Of a DNA stretch of 64,000 nucleotides, positions 1 through 17,086 are shown one piece after another; the first letter of the stretch is position 1; every line of letters starts with the position of its first letter. Position numbers and translations under genes: made by a program. The notes beneath the pieces were generated by a model. It ran no database searches and was not told the origin of the DNA. It was given only the letters and a program-made list of their open reading frames with translations. Source of the DNA: Metaphire vulgaris (Eukaryota > Annelida > Clitellata > Crassiclitellata > Megascolecidae); NCBI GenBank assembly GCA_018105865.1, contig CM030851.1, positions 12,247,828-12,311,827 on the forward strand, in the 5' to 3' direction.

Positions 1-52
1 GGCCAGGCATTCAATATGTGGGGCAAAGGCTCCCCATGTGGAGCCGCCACTT
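1..52 (-). mobile_element. Truncated copy of the CAGTGGCGGCTC hAT-type MITE
   Basis: The window opens inside a short inverted-repeat element. The sequence up to about position 52 ends with GGAGCCGCCAC and matches the right end of the copy at 25899-26081. The other terminus lies outside the window. Confidence 0.7.
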
Positions 53-664
53 CCGCATCCCCTGACTACTATGGAAAATGTTTTAAACTTATTCAAGCTT
101 TTCCAATTTCGTACTCTTTAAGTTAAACCTTTATCTCATAATTCAACACAAAGGAAGAACTTTTTAATAGTATTTAGTGAAATTAGGGTCAAGTGAAACT
201 TTAAATATGACAATGCGGATTCTTACCAGAAATTATTAAATTCAAAGGTTCACAACTTTAACCCCTCACATTCTGTCAGTGAAAAGCAAATGATTAATAA
301 AAGAAAATAAAAACATACATGCATACAAACCTCCAAAAAGAGGAAACCACGCTTCTTCCAAATTTTTCTGCTTCAGAAATTTCAGGAAACCAATCTACGA
401 TTAAAATATTACATTGCACAATAAAAGGCAATAAGGAGACACCTCTCCCGTTTAAAATATTTTCAACACTGTGCGGTTAGATCAAGATTATATTTATCTG
501 TTCATTCACCTCTTAGAACGTATAGCATTAAAAGGAATGCTTTTAATCCCTTTACTGGTCATGACTCATATCTGCCTCCATTTTACATAATACATTACAA
601 ATAAATGGCCTGTAATGAAGATAATAAGTAAATCTGATTGCACCATCACACGAACAAGACTTAC

Positions 665-774
665 TGGAGTGCCAGCTTTTCTAGGAGTTCTCTCGACATC
701 GTCAAAATCGAGCGCTTCAATAACTTGAGTAGCCTCATCATCGTCCATTATTGTCAAGTAAATCAGTCAACTCA
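665..774 (-). CDS. 5' coding exon of an unrecognised gene (partial, runs off the left edge)
   Basis: On the minus strand a good acceptor (TTTTTCAG) precedes position 774, an in-frame stop precedes the ATG at 748-746, and a strong donor (CCA|GTAAGTC) ends the exon at 665. The 28 encoded residues begin MDDDEATQVIEALDFDDVER and end in a basic stretch before ACTCCA. The composition is acidic and low in hydrophobics, as in a disordered N-terminus. I do not recognise the family. The remaining exons should lie to the left, mostly or wholly outside the window. It is the downstream same-strand neighbour of ELOVL. It could be a chance open frame, but the splice signals and upstream stop argue for a real first coding exon. 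Confidence 0.5.
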
Positions 775-1859
775 CTGAAAAATATATTTACCCAAAGTGT
801 TACCAATATTTATATGAAAGATCACTATTTATTTACAAAAGCAATGAATCCATAAATGAGATGTTAACCCCGCTACAAGCTGTAATGCACAAATGTATCC
901 ATTTTACATTACGCTACAAATAACTGGCCAGTAAAGTGGTTAACTAAACAAAAACAGCCATTAAACTTTCACTACTGATCTTGCATCACTAAATACTTGG
1001 GGATCGTTGTTGTCGAGGCACAGTGACAGACCAATATAAGATAGAGAGGGACTCCAATATCAATACCATCAACAAGAAAGTCTTTTAAATCCTTGGATGT
1101 ACATCTTAAAAAGTACATGTTTGTGGAAATTTGTCCAAAATAGTTGTCCGCTGTACTATTTCAAATAATATCCCCACTTTCAGCAGCTATGCTAACTACT
1201 ACATTTCAGTCATTGCCATAATAGCACTATATTGATTGACTGACTGACTGATTGATTGATCAGGATGCATTACATGCGTTCACTGCTGTTATGGATTTTT
1301 ATTGTAACTACAAAAAAGTTTACAGTCAATCATGCTATTAGAAGCTTTATCAATCCAATTTACTTGTACTTCTAATTCTAACCACATGCATTGATTGACC
1401 GATTACTATAACTTGAATTCTAAAGTGATATAGGAGATGTATGAAAACCGCCATCGGCTGATGCCCTGGGCATTATGATAGTGGCGCTATAGAAGTTTAT
1501 TGAATGACTATAAATTGATTGGCCGGTTGACCGATTAAACTAAGCGCGTAGGAACAAACAGCCACCGATACTATTTACAAAAGCGCTATATTAATATATA
1601 AATTCACGAGATCTTAGTTCATGAAGCGCAAAAATTGAACAGTTGGCATCCCATGGTCAGAGAAAATGAGAAAAGAGGGTTAATGGGTGCACAACATGGG
1701 AATGGTCTTAGGATGAAGCGACAAAATAATCATTTGCAGTCAAATAGTTCTCCGGCGATCGAATGCCGATTATTAATTGTTAGATTGGATATATTAAATC
1801 ATTTAAAACCCTATTCTACGCATAAGAGATCACCATAGTACTTCCATGTCAACTTACCG

Positions 1860-2060
1860 CCATGTAGAAATCTAAGTAAGTAAGTTAAATTCTTAAGAAT
1901 TTTATAGCGCTTGAATTGGTAACACCGTAATAGCTGCTTGTTCTGAGGTGTCCCAAGTTTTAAATTGTCTGTCATTTTGAATAGCCATTGTCAAGATACT
2001 ATTGTCGGCCGGGCGACAGGCATCAGCTCGTATTCCTCAACTTAACTTTGTCACGTGGAC
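1860..2060 (-). mobile_element. 3' end of a CR1/L2-like LINE (truncated)
   Basis: The reversed sequence contains the shared 3'-tail motif of this genome's LINE ends: a 'GCGCTATA..' box followed by an 'acttactt' tail, plus 'agctattac', 'gccgg' and 'ggc' islands also present at 14150-14320, 35220-35345 and 10180-10320. It is non-coding and 5'-truncated. Confidence 0.5.
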
Positions 2061-2399
2061 CATTTTAATTTACACATCTTGCAATTATATAAGCTTTTAG
2101 TTTTGCCAGATGAGGCTTTATTTTGATGATTTGATGTATGCATGTATGTATGTATGTATGTCGAACTTCACTGACAGTTCATAGATATTTCGTAGGACAA
2201 GTGAATGGGCAATAATAATCACCATCCACTGGCATATGAAACTGTTGAAAGGGCAAACTTTACTTTAAAGATGCTGGTAGAACTGTTACCATAAACATCA
2301 CCCTAAACTTGCATCATCTCACCAAAACCATGTGAATGCCTTAAAATATCAATGTCTGTAATAAACAAGCCCATTGAATCAAGATCTGTAATATAGAAT

Positions 2400-2530
2400 G
2401 GAATATGAAAAACAACTGACAATAGCAGAAGGAAGAAAACTAACATTGGACAAAAAGGTCCGAAAATGTTTTCTGGCTAGCTATTGCCATTAATGATTTG
2501 GCAGAGAGCAATTATTATTATTATTATTAT
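2400..2530 (+). mobile_element. 3' end of an RTE-like retrotransposon (truncated)
   Basis: The string 'gcagaaggaagaaaactaac' followed by 'ggacaaaaaggtccgaaaat' is repeated nearly verbatim at 26800-26850, where it lies downstream of a reverse-transcriptase C-terminal fragment. It ends in an ATT microsatellite, as expected for a LINE tail. Confidence 0.5.
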
Positions 2531-3794
2531 ATGGAATGTAACTTATAACTGTTTAAAATACAAGCAAGAGACATAAGTGCAGAAAGTTAACACATGCTTT
2601 TATTTTATTCATCTTAACTTCATTCACATAAAAGATACAAAAAACTAAAAAATGCAAATACTAGCTGCTACCATTCATTACAAAACTCTTTTCACAATGC
2701 TCTTGAAATCACCTGTATATGATCTGATGTGATAAGATCACTTCATTCCTTTGTTTCAGAGGTCCATCGATTTTCCAGAAGCAGTAAAAATAATCTTTAG
2801 TTAAACTTTGGTTATTCTTTGACATAATTTCAAGCAGTAGTTCACCAGTAAGTAACTCAATATTAATTGCCTAATTCCAGTAGATACTGTGCAGTCAAAA
2901 ATGCATTTATATGCAGGCTTTTGATGTCTAAGTTTTTTTTTTCTTAAGGAAAATAAACAAGCACCACCTGAAAAAAACAGTTGACAAAACTGAATATACA
3001 ACAATATAGATTATTGCTAATTTCATCTGCACATTACATTATGAACCAGTGAATTCAACATTTCTCTGAATGATGCGTTCAAACAATCCATGCCAAATGA
3101 CAATTTCCTAAATAACAAAGGACACCTGTTATACTAACATCTCTGATTTTTTTTTATCTTGAACACCATCAACTGGACTACAAATAATTGTCACTGCAAC
3201 AAGATTAAGGAAATAATTTTTTCATCATCAGCAATTTTACTTATGTCAAGTTCCCAGTTGTCAACTCTTTGCATCAACTTATTCAGAAGCTATGCATCAT
3301 ACACTTAATGTACCTGTCAAGATTTGATTTTATTAAAAAGAGACCGTTCACACAACATCTAACTACCAGTGACAGGTCACTGCACCACTTAAAATACCAT
3401 CTCAAAACCAGAAACGCTCAAGCAAAGATGTGATATAGAAATGTTATCAATAAACTGCACAGTAACCATGCATAGCCAGTTAATCATATAATTAATTATA
3501 TCACACTGTAATACCCATTTACATAATCAGCATGTTTGATACACGTCTCGAATCCAACAGCCATTGACCGATTCACAACAAAATATTAAAGACACTGTAA
3601 ATCTACACATACAACTAAAAAGTAATAAGAAATTTTGAAAAAAAGTTTCAAATGTCAGAGCTAATACAGCACAAGTCCTGTAAGTAAGTAAGTAAGTAAG
3701 ACAACACAGAAGTCTGAAAACTGAAATGTTGGAAATATGCTGTCATGACAAGAATAAATATCGGCTTCCTCTTTGAATATTTAGCATCTTTGTT

Positions 3795-9198
<5,404 letters not shown>

Positions 9199-9288
9199 GA
9201 TGATGATAATGACTAGAACTGGTTTTTGGCTACAAAAATAAACAATTATGTTGGAGTACGAAAGACGTGGATAAGAATAGCAGCCAGA

Positions 9289-9502
9289 CATGGGTGCCCG
9301 CACATTGGGGCAAGAGGGGCACTTGCCCCTCCTGGAAAATAAAAATGCCAATATTTCCCATTGAATTTTGAAAACCTTGCTAAAATATTAACCGTGACCA
9401 TTGTGTTAAGATGTGTTTTGCCCCTCTTGGAAAAATTTATGTGGAATAGCTATGACCATTATGTTTTGCCCCCTCCTGGAAAAATGTCTGTGGGCATCCA
9501 TG
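9289..9502 (+). mobile_element. hAT-type MITE, CATGGGYGYCCG family, 8-bp TSD
   Basis: Termini are CATGGGTGCCCG and TGGGCATCCATG. A perfect 8-bp duplication, CAGCCAGA, flanks it at 9281-9288 and 9503-9510. Internal 'ccctcctggaaaa' motifs also occur in the copy at 54286-54487. It is upstream of ELOVL coding exon 1. Confidence 0.85.
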
Positions 9503-9689
9503 CAGCCAGACCATTATTCGCGTAAGAAAAAACGTTTACAATTTGTACAACTGCATTCTAGCATCAGTTGAAATTCAAAATTAGCTTTTCTGATGTTGAT
9601 AAAATTCACAATCTTCCATATAAAACATTATCTACAGAAGCTATAGAAATTTGGCTGATTTACTTACTAAGTTACTTACAATGCCTCTA

Positions 9690-10320
9690 TCAACAAATTG
9701 CAATCAATACAAAATGCACTTGCTCGTGCTGTTACTAAGTCACCTAAATTCTCCCATATTTCACCCATACTAAAATCATTACATTGGCTTAAAATAACTG
9801 AAAGTATCCAATATAAGATAATAACACTTACATATAGCTCACTTCAGTCATCAAAACCAGTCTACCTTAGATCACTATTAACCCCTCAGCCTCCTCGACC
9901 CACACGTTCATCATCTTACCTCACTCTGTCACGCCCACTCAATTAGTCATCCTTGAAAATTTGCAACCGTGCCTTCTCATACGCCTCACCTGAACTTTGG
10001 AACTCGATCCCAGCTTCCCTCCGCAGACTTGGACACTTTCAAACAATAAAATCTGAATCCTCATTTCCTATAATTCCTGCATTATCTCCTCAAGTCTTCA
10101 GGTCTAAGCTTAAATCCTTCCTTTTTCTAAAATCATATCCTCCATAGCTGTAACAACCTAGCCTCACTGCCTTTTGGATGTTGACTATTGCCTGGCTGAT
10201 AACATACCTTCCCCATAGCTATTTTAAGAGAGGCTGAGCGCCTGAGAATAAGCAGCTACTGTTGTGTTGCTTTCCAAGGCGCTATAGAAATCCACGAGGT
10301 TTTACTTTACTTACTTACTT
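9690..10320 (+). mobile_element. CR1/L2-like LINE: RT C-terminal coding relic and 3' UTR
   Basis: Two frames separated by a stop read SIQNALARAVTKSPKFSHIS...ILKSLHWLKITESIQYKI and NRAFSYASPELWNSIPASLR. This is the region after the palm of CR1/L2/Rex-type reverse transcriptases ('HWLPV..RI.YKI...YL..LL', 'W.SLP..LR'). The 3' end has a 'gcgctatagaaatccacgag' box followed by 'tactt' repeats. Stops and truncation make it inactive. It sits between ELOVL and the GT32 gene. Confidence 0.85.
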
Positions 10321-11293
10321 AATGCCGAAATTAATTATAATCGGCAATTATGTTTCGCCGGTTGGCTGCTCCGTGTGAACATCGATCGAGTTTATGCGAC
10401 AGAACGGTTGGAATTACCTGCTATTCGATCTTCATTCTGTTGTTTTGGTTCTGTTTCGATTTCCTAGTTTAAATTTGATGTTAATTTAGATCTTTTTCAG
10501 AACGATGATTCGCCATTTGCAGCAGCGTTCGTTGCTAGATAACGTTAACACGATCTATCGGACGGCAGTGGTGCCAACGCTGCCTTTAGAATTACAGCAT
10601 ATCAACGTCCAATAGCATACAATATTCAGGAGACCGACGGTTAAGCGTGCACGAGATTTCAGAATTTTAGTTACGATTGAGTGCATAGACGAGTACTGTA
10701 ATGTTATTACAGTTGAACGTTTCTAAAGAGTTGATTCGGGATTTTGAGGGTGAACCAGCCCGTGTTTTGAACCAGTGAAATTAGTATAAGACGTCACAGT
10801 TATATCATACGATTTATGGCAGTGACACCGATTCTAAAAAGTCAACGCAAAGTGAATTAGATTGTTATTTAGTTCTGTTAGCAAGCAGCTGATTTTCTAA
10901 ATAAATTCAAGTAGGCCTAAGATGCAAAATTCTAAGCGGTACTGCGCGTATATAAACTAATAAGATCTAGGATTATTAAGTTAACACGAGATGGCGTAAA
11001 ATAACGGATGTTCTATCTTTAGATTTGTTCTCGCGTCCTCAGACCAGGTAAATCCAATCAAACAAAAGGTGAACTCGGACAGCAGCGATTGCATTTGCCG
11101 CAAAATTTAGAAACGTAAAAAAATCGTGGCAATAAGAAAATCTGTCGCAAAAGTGATCGAGAATAGCCGCGAATTCGTTTGATTTACAGTACTAAATAAT
11201 AATGTGCACTAACAGATCTTGACAGGGTTTTCGAGCATTACACCACAGTGCCAGTCATTCGTTGGATAGGTTCTGTTGAAGGCAATAGTCTTT
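10321..11293. promoter_or_regulatory. Divergent promoter region and 5' UTRs between ELOVL (-) and GT32 (+)
   Basis: This sequence is richer in CpG than its surroundings. On the minus strand GCAG|GTAATT at 10418 could end a noncoding ELOVL first exon. On the plus strand ACCAG|GTAAAT (about 11048) and CTTGACAG| (about 11227) could bound a 5' UTR intron of the GT32 gene. No TATA box or transcription start can be assigned with confidence. Confidence 0.45.
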
Positions 11294-12376
11294 ATGTGGA
11301 GCACTATGTATTCGACTCGTTGTAGGCCGACGCAGTTTGTATTGGTCGTGGGAGCCGTTGCCCTGATCGCTACACTTGTTTACCGGCGGGTACAGAGCGC
11401 TGCTGAGCAGAAAAGAATCGTCGAACTGTCGGAGGCCAAGGCTTTGAACGCAACGCTTGCAAAACTTTCGCCTCACATTCTGTCGCCACACTGGAACTTT
11501 CGCCCCAGATTTACGGACACCGCTGACGCCGCTGTAAAACACCCCCGCATCCCACACATCATCCACCAGGTATGGGACACCGATCAAGTACCGGACAGGT
11601 ATGTCAAATGGATGAAAACCTGGAAGAAGCTCCACTCGACGTGGGAATACTGGTTCTGGACTTTGGATGATGTTAGACGATTAGTGGCCAAACATTATCC
11701 GGACCATCTGGTACTGTACGACAGTTACCATCAGCCAATCTTCAGGGCAGATGCTATGCGGTATTTTGTTATACATCGGTTTGGTGGTATCTACGTCGAT
11801 CTCGATATGGAAGCACTGAAGCCAATGGATGACTGGACGTTTCACTACAACTGCGTAGTCAGTGAGGAGTGCTATGAACATAGCTTTGTTGTTCGGGAAC
11901 AGCCAACATCAAATGTTCTCAATGGTTTCATCGCCTGTGAACCGAACCATCCACTGCTAAAGCTGGCAATAGAATCTTTAGGAGAGTTTGCCAGAAGAGA
12001 TTTTGGTGATCCTTTACATGCCACAGGACCCTATTTCTTTGATGCCATCTTGAAACAATACCAAGCAGGTTCAACCAATGTCGCATCCGTTACCGTAGTA
12101 CCTCCACGTTATTTTTTCCCTACTTACGACGAGAGTGAAAGCGACACAATATCTGGAAAATGCTACCCGTCAAAGTTGCGTAAACTACCAGCCAATGCGC
12201 AGATGGTTTGCAAAGAGCTGTTGCGACACAGCTTCAAGAACACTCGCAGTTCTGATGCGTACACGGATCATTACTGGGTTCACGCATACATGTTTGACGA
12301 TGACTGGAAAAAAGCCAACACCGTTCGTGTTTCTGTGATAGAACCAGAAGTCATTTTGCCTGGAAAAAGGTTTTGA
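11294..12376 (+). CDS. GT32 (OCH1/SUR1-like, DXD) type II membrane glycosyltransferase, intronless
   Basis: The protein has 360 residues and is predicted to be a Golgi/ER type II glycosyltransferase. The start is the first ATG (11294); a longer frame upstream lacks an ATG. Residues about 15-31 (FVLVVGAVALIATLVY) form a signal anchor. A Gly_transf_sug/GT32 core follows: IPHIIHQVWDTDQVPDRY, WEYWFWTLDD, FRADAMRYFVIHRFGGIYVD, with the metal/nucleotide-sugar DXD at D169-L-D171. FRADAxRY..GGIYxDLD is the signature of the fungal SUR1/CSH1 (mannosyl-inositol phosphoceramide) and OCH1 group, and of animal members of unknown acceptor. Donor and acceptor cannot be inferred. It is intronless while its neighbours have many introns. 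It runs tail to tail with TARBP1, the stops being about 400 bp apart. Confidence 0.9.
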   Translation: MWSTMYSTRCRPTQFVLVVGAVALIATLVYRRVQSAAEQKRIVELSEAKALNATLAKLSPHILSPHWNFRPRFTDTADAAVKHPRIPHIIHQVWDTDQVPDRYVKWMKTWKKLHSTWEYWFWTLDDVRRLVAKHYPDHLVLYDSYHQPIFRADAMRYFVIHRFGGIYVDLDMEALKPMDDWTFHYNCVVSEECYEHSFVVREQPTSNVLNGFIACEPNHPLLKLAIESLGEFARRDFGDPLHATGPYFFDAILKQYQAGSTNVASVTVVPPRYFFPTYDESESDTISGKCYPSKLRKLPANAQMVCKELLRHSFKNTRSSDAYTDHYWVHAYMFDDDWKKANTVRVSVIEPEVILPGKRF

Positions 12377-12779
12377 AATGGACCGATATACCTTCAAAGA
12401 CAATTGCCGAGTCTATTTCATGTCTGTTTATTTGCTTGATCACCTAGTAATCGAGTTTTCTTCGTACTGGTGACAAAACTGTTTTTATTGAAACACTTGT
12501 CTCGCAATGCACTTGTATATCTTGGAGACTTTATGTAGGCAAAATCAAGTCCAATGAATGTTATGCAAATGTACAACATGACATTTATATTGATTTTCAT
12601 GATGATTACTACAGGATATGGGTACCTTAATTAATATTCAGTGGAACAAATCTATAAGAACTGCATATAACTGAAGAAATACATTTCTTTTTCCATTAAT
12701 AGCTATCATAAAGTAAAACTCATTAATTCTCATTTCATCCCATCAATAGTCCTTGCATTCGACAATGTCTGTTTTATAT

Positions 12780-15700
12780 TCATAAATGACTGTCTATGAG
12801 ATTCCATTGTTTGTAATATTCCCAAATGAACAGCGCACCTGTAACGTGTACGTTCAGCGATCTTATCATTCCTGATTGTGGAATTTCAATGCAAACGTCC
12901 AATACTTGAAGGATCTGTACAGGAATTCCATGGCGTTCGTTGCTTCAAAAAACAATGGCAGCAGTAACAATCAAATGCAATATCAGTACACTAAATTCTT
13001 GCTATAATCAACTCAGTTATAAGAGAATCCCAATTTGGTCATGTAACAACTTCTGACAGGTCATTGGCATACTGGGCTAAAAAATGAGGACCTGGAAATT
13101 GCTGACCTCAGAGACCCACCGGTCAATTACTAGGCTGTGGTCCAGTTTTGATGGATTTTATCAAACTAATATATTAAGACAGGTTACTAAGCAGCAATAT
13201 ATGTTCGGTTAAGGGGCCCATACAATTTATTTACCCTCAAGGGGCCCTGGAAATTTTCCAAGCCACTATATGGCCAGTATGCCCCTGGAACAGGTACTCC
13301 TAATTCCATTATAAATGGGAATGTAAAGTAGTGTACATATGGAAACATAAAATTATGTTATAGTATTTAATTGAATAAATATATGAGAATCATTTTCCTT
13401 GGAGTGTTTCAACAAGTGCTCCAATACCGAAAGAGCTACTGAAAACGCGTAAATGAATTCCCACCCTAAAAGAAGGATCGTCTTCTTTGGAAACTTAAAC
13501 TTCGACAGACAACAACTCTTTGCAGTTTGCTCAGCTCCCACTAAAGTGTATCCGGCTTTCTTGGTCTCCAACAAGAAAGTGACCAAATTGTTCGGCAGAA
13601 CCTGAAAGAATTCAAGAACTTGGTAGAGAACGACAATTGAAACAGAATATACAGTACAGCATTCAGGAAATTAATGCAGGAACAAGTGTCCAACAAATAG
13701 AAAGTTGTATAATCTTCCAACAATAATAAGATTGCAGAACATATCCATAGTTTGCAAACCAGAATGATCAATAATTTATATAGCCACAATTTGAGCTTTA
13801 TTCTAAAAACAAAATACATTTATATAGCACCTTGATAATAATGAACTAGTCATCAACCTATGTGCTACACATTTCCACACTGTGCTGGTGGACATGTGAC
13901 TGCCTGTGAATTGAACCCAGGTAGACTGGCAGGCCTACGCTCTACCAACTGAGCCAGTTCACACAATGCTTGAGCATATTATAATATATTATAAGGTACT
14001 AATAAGTTGTATAATTTAAGCCTTAATTAGTACACACATTTGAATTCATAATATAATACTGGCTTTTCTACACAAATCCTGATGTTGATTTGAAGCACTA
14101 AGACAATTTAACTAGGATCTTATTAACATGCACTATGCTCAGACAAAAGTAAGTAAGTAAAATCTCATAAATTTATATAGTGCATTGGAAATTAGTACAG
14201 TAATAGCTGCTTATTCCTATGCGCTTAATCTTTCTTGAAATAGCTATGGGCAATGTGGATTGTCGGCCAGGCAAAGGTCAGTGTATCCATGAGGCAGCGG
14301 GACAGGCAGACAGAACTGATACTGTAATAAAATTCAAGTAAACTGTATAAACAATAGAACTGATGTTGCAAATGGCATTACCAAGTTACGATGTTACACA
14401 CCTCTTCAATGTTAATCCATTTATGAGACGTAACGCTTAGAATCTCAAATTCCTTGTCCTCCATGTAACGTTTGCTGCCGATAATGAATCTTGAAACCGC
14501 GAATATTTCACATGTCCTGCAAAGACCTGCATGAAACGGAGCAATTGCTATTATTGTCAACAGGAGTTTGCAGGAAAAATGTTTTCACAACTTCTGGTTT
14601 AAGTTCAAAAGAAACGATTATTTTGCTCTGTAACTTAACATCTGATGTTATCTGTTTTTGCTCTGATGCAGTGTCATATTTGTATAGGTGGAATTCCTGG
14701 TCACTGCTTACTGACTCCCCCTCCCACTGGTCCACTCTGTAAATGGCAACGTGGAAGTTTTATATTGTCATTAACTTATTTAACGAACTTGTTTAGCAAA
14801 ATGAAAGAATTTAAAATTCTTCCCCCACTGGTCTGATCCTTTCCCCCTCCAAATGTCAGGCTGTCACACACCAAACTGTTGATGACTGTGGATACCACTC
14901 AGTAGACGTTGTGCAAAAGTTGACGTGTACAATATATCTGATTTTTTTTACCACCTTACCTCCAAGATTGGGAATGCGGTCAACAAGAGAAGCGACCAGA
15001 ATGAGACCGTCGCTGGAATCCTGCGAGGGGCTGCCGCTGCCGCGAAGCTGCGATTTTCCGCCAATTGTGTCCGACTCTGCCATTAGACTCTGCCAAGGAA
15101 TCAATTTTTTCTGCACGTTTCCCACCTGTGTACTGGACGCCGCAAGTATTTCGTCGTCAGCGCCCGGTTCTGTAACACGACCGGGTAGTCATAATTCAAC
15201 GAATTCATCGTTGTGCTCCTCACATTAAACACTGACGAATAACACAAATTCTAAACCAAATACAAGGGCTCGTCCATATAGTACGTACGCAAAAAAGGCA
15301 TATTTTCAACCCCCTCCCACGTTTGCACACCGTACATATGCAAAAGATCCTAAATCCAACCCCCCTCAGTGCATATGTACCATATATGGATGGAACCCAA
15401 GGCAAAATTGCATATCGCATGACATTTCAGTTTGGATATGTGTAGACTCTCGAGCTTAGAAACATGTAAGTCTATTGCACACAGTTGGACATGACTGAAC
15501 TATGAACTGACTGAACTCTGAACTGACTGAACTATGAACTGACTGAACTATGAACTGACTGAACTATGAACTGACTGAACTATGAACTGACTGAACTACG
15601 AACTGACTGAACTATGAACTGACCCGATGGCTTTGACTTCCAACCGCCAGGAGTGCACTTCTTAAGCGCACTGGAGTCGCTGGTCAGCGGAAGATTGTGC

Positions 15701-15838
15701 CGGTCGTGCTGGTTCCACGTCCGGTCGACCGAGGAAAAGCCGTCTGCGCTGAGCCACTCCTCGTCTGTCATGCCACACAGGCGCGGAATGGTAAAGACAA
15801 GCGTCTGCAGCATTTAAAAACAAAATCTAACAGAAACA

Positions 15839-15889
<51 letters not shown>

Positions 15890-17040
15890 TGTAGGCTGAA
15901 ATGCAGACATTTATTATTAGTCATAGAAGTGCAATATACCTCCACTGAGAAATCTCTTTCTGGATTAAATTTGAAGCAGTAGTGATTATCAAGCAACTGA
16001 TATGCTGCCCAGAAAGAGTCTCTACACAAACATAAGGCCACAACTGTAACAAATGCAAATATCTGTTGGAAAAAACTATATGCAGTACTACACAAATCTG
16101 TTAATCCCATTTATACAAAGCCTTATCTGTGATACGTTACAATTCAATGGTTGTAATAGTTACAAGTCATTCATTTACTGTACTGGCTTCACTCAGTCCA
16201 TTTTGGCTAACTCACCACATGAATCTTAACTTGTATTAATAATAGTAGCAATGCAATGTAATAAAGGATTTATATAGCACCTCTTACATTACTACTCAGA
16301 GGCATTCCAAGCTTTAGAGTCGAGTAGAAGTAATAATAAAAATAATAATAATAAGTACACTGTAACTAGTAATAAAAATCGCATTAACGTTATTTCACCT
16401 GTTACTGTCAATGTAAGAATGTACGTTCTCCATCAGCGTACACTCAGAACGATGCAATCCAAAAGACATGCAATCGCTCGCTTTTGTCCATAATCGCACG
16501 AGAGCAGCGTGAGCAAATGCTCGAATGTTGAAGTTTGACGACATACAGAATAGCAAGATACTGCTCAAACTGGTCAGAAAGAATTCTATCTATAATAATA
16601 TCAACACATAAAATATTAATCAAATATTTCATGAAGAAAAATCTGCACAGAAAATTTCTACCAATTTATGATGACCTGCAAAATTCTGAAATTGTCTTCT
16701 CTTTTGCAATTATTTTGATTTATTGTGTGAATTTGCGCAAGAGAAGAAAAAGAACAGAAGGCGATCCCAAACTTTTACACACCACTGTAACACAAGAATA
16801 AATCTAAATGATTTTAAAAAAGAATTCAGACAATTTATATTAATCTTAAAAGACATTAGAGATATTGATAGGCAACTCATTTCAAACATTGATAGTCTCA
16901 TTGCATTGCCTTTTGATCTTCACTGATATCGTTGCACTCTTTTGAAACCAAAAATTCTGCAACGTGAATGACAATGACGAGAAGTGAGCAAGTAAATGCC
17001 GGTTTCCTTTCAGTGCTCTGAGACAACAACAACAACAACA

Positions 17041-17086
<46 letters not shown>

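Larger units (their letters stand above)
775..3794. other. Intergenic stretch and probable ELOVL 3' UTR
   Basis: No coding exon is supported here. The right part, next to the ELOVL stop at 3795, should hold the ELOVL 3' UTR on the minus strand. The rest holds a 3'-truncated LINE relic near 1860-2060, an RTE-like 3' end near 2400-2530, and short ATT and ATGT microsatellites. The promoter and noncoding exon of the gene at 665-774 are probably also here but cannot be placed. Confidence 0.5.
12780..15169 (-). other. TARBP1: SPOUT (SpoU) methyltransferase domain exons of TARBP1
   Basis: Four exons encode the catalytic knot. 15169-14960 ends [16 protein letters not shown] (motif 1 start). 14526-14402 encodes [16 protein letters not shown]. 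13601-13465 encodes [13 protein letters not shown] and ILLLG. 12942-12780 encodes [27 protein letters not shown] and the stop. All SAM-binding motif residues I know for the family (N/E/R-G-I-P; S-L-N-V) are present, so the domain looks active. Confidence 0.93.

Noticed and set aside
13850..13970. A true tRNA gene
   Set aside because: A and B boxes are present, but acceptor-stem pairing and a clean anticodon arm are not, and the body continues into a LINE-like tail. It is a SINE.
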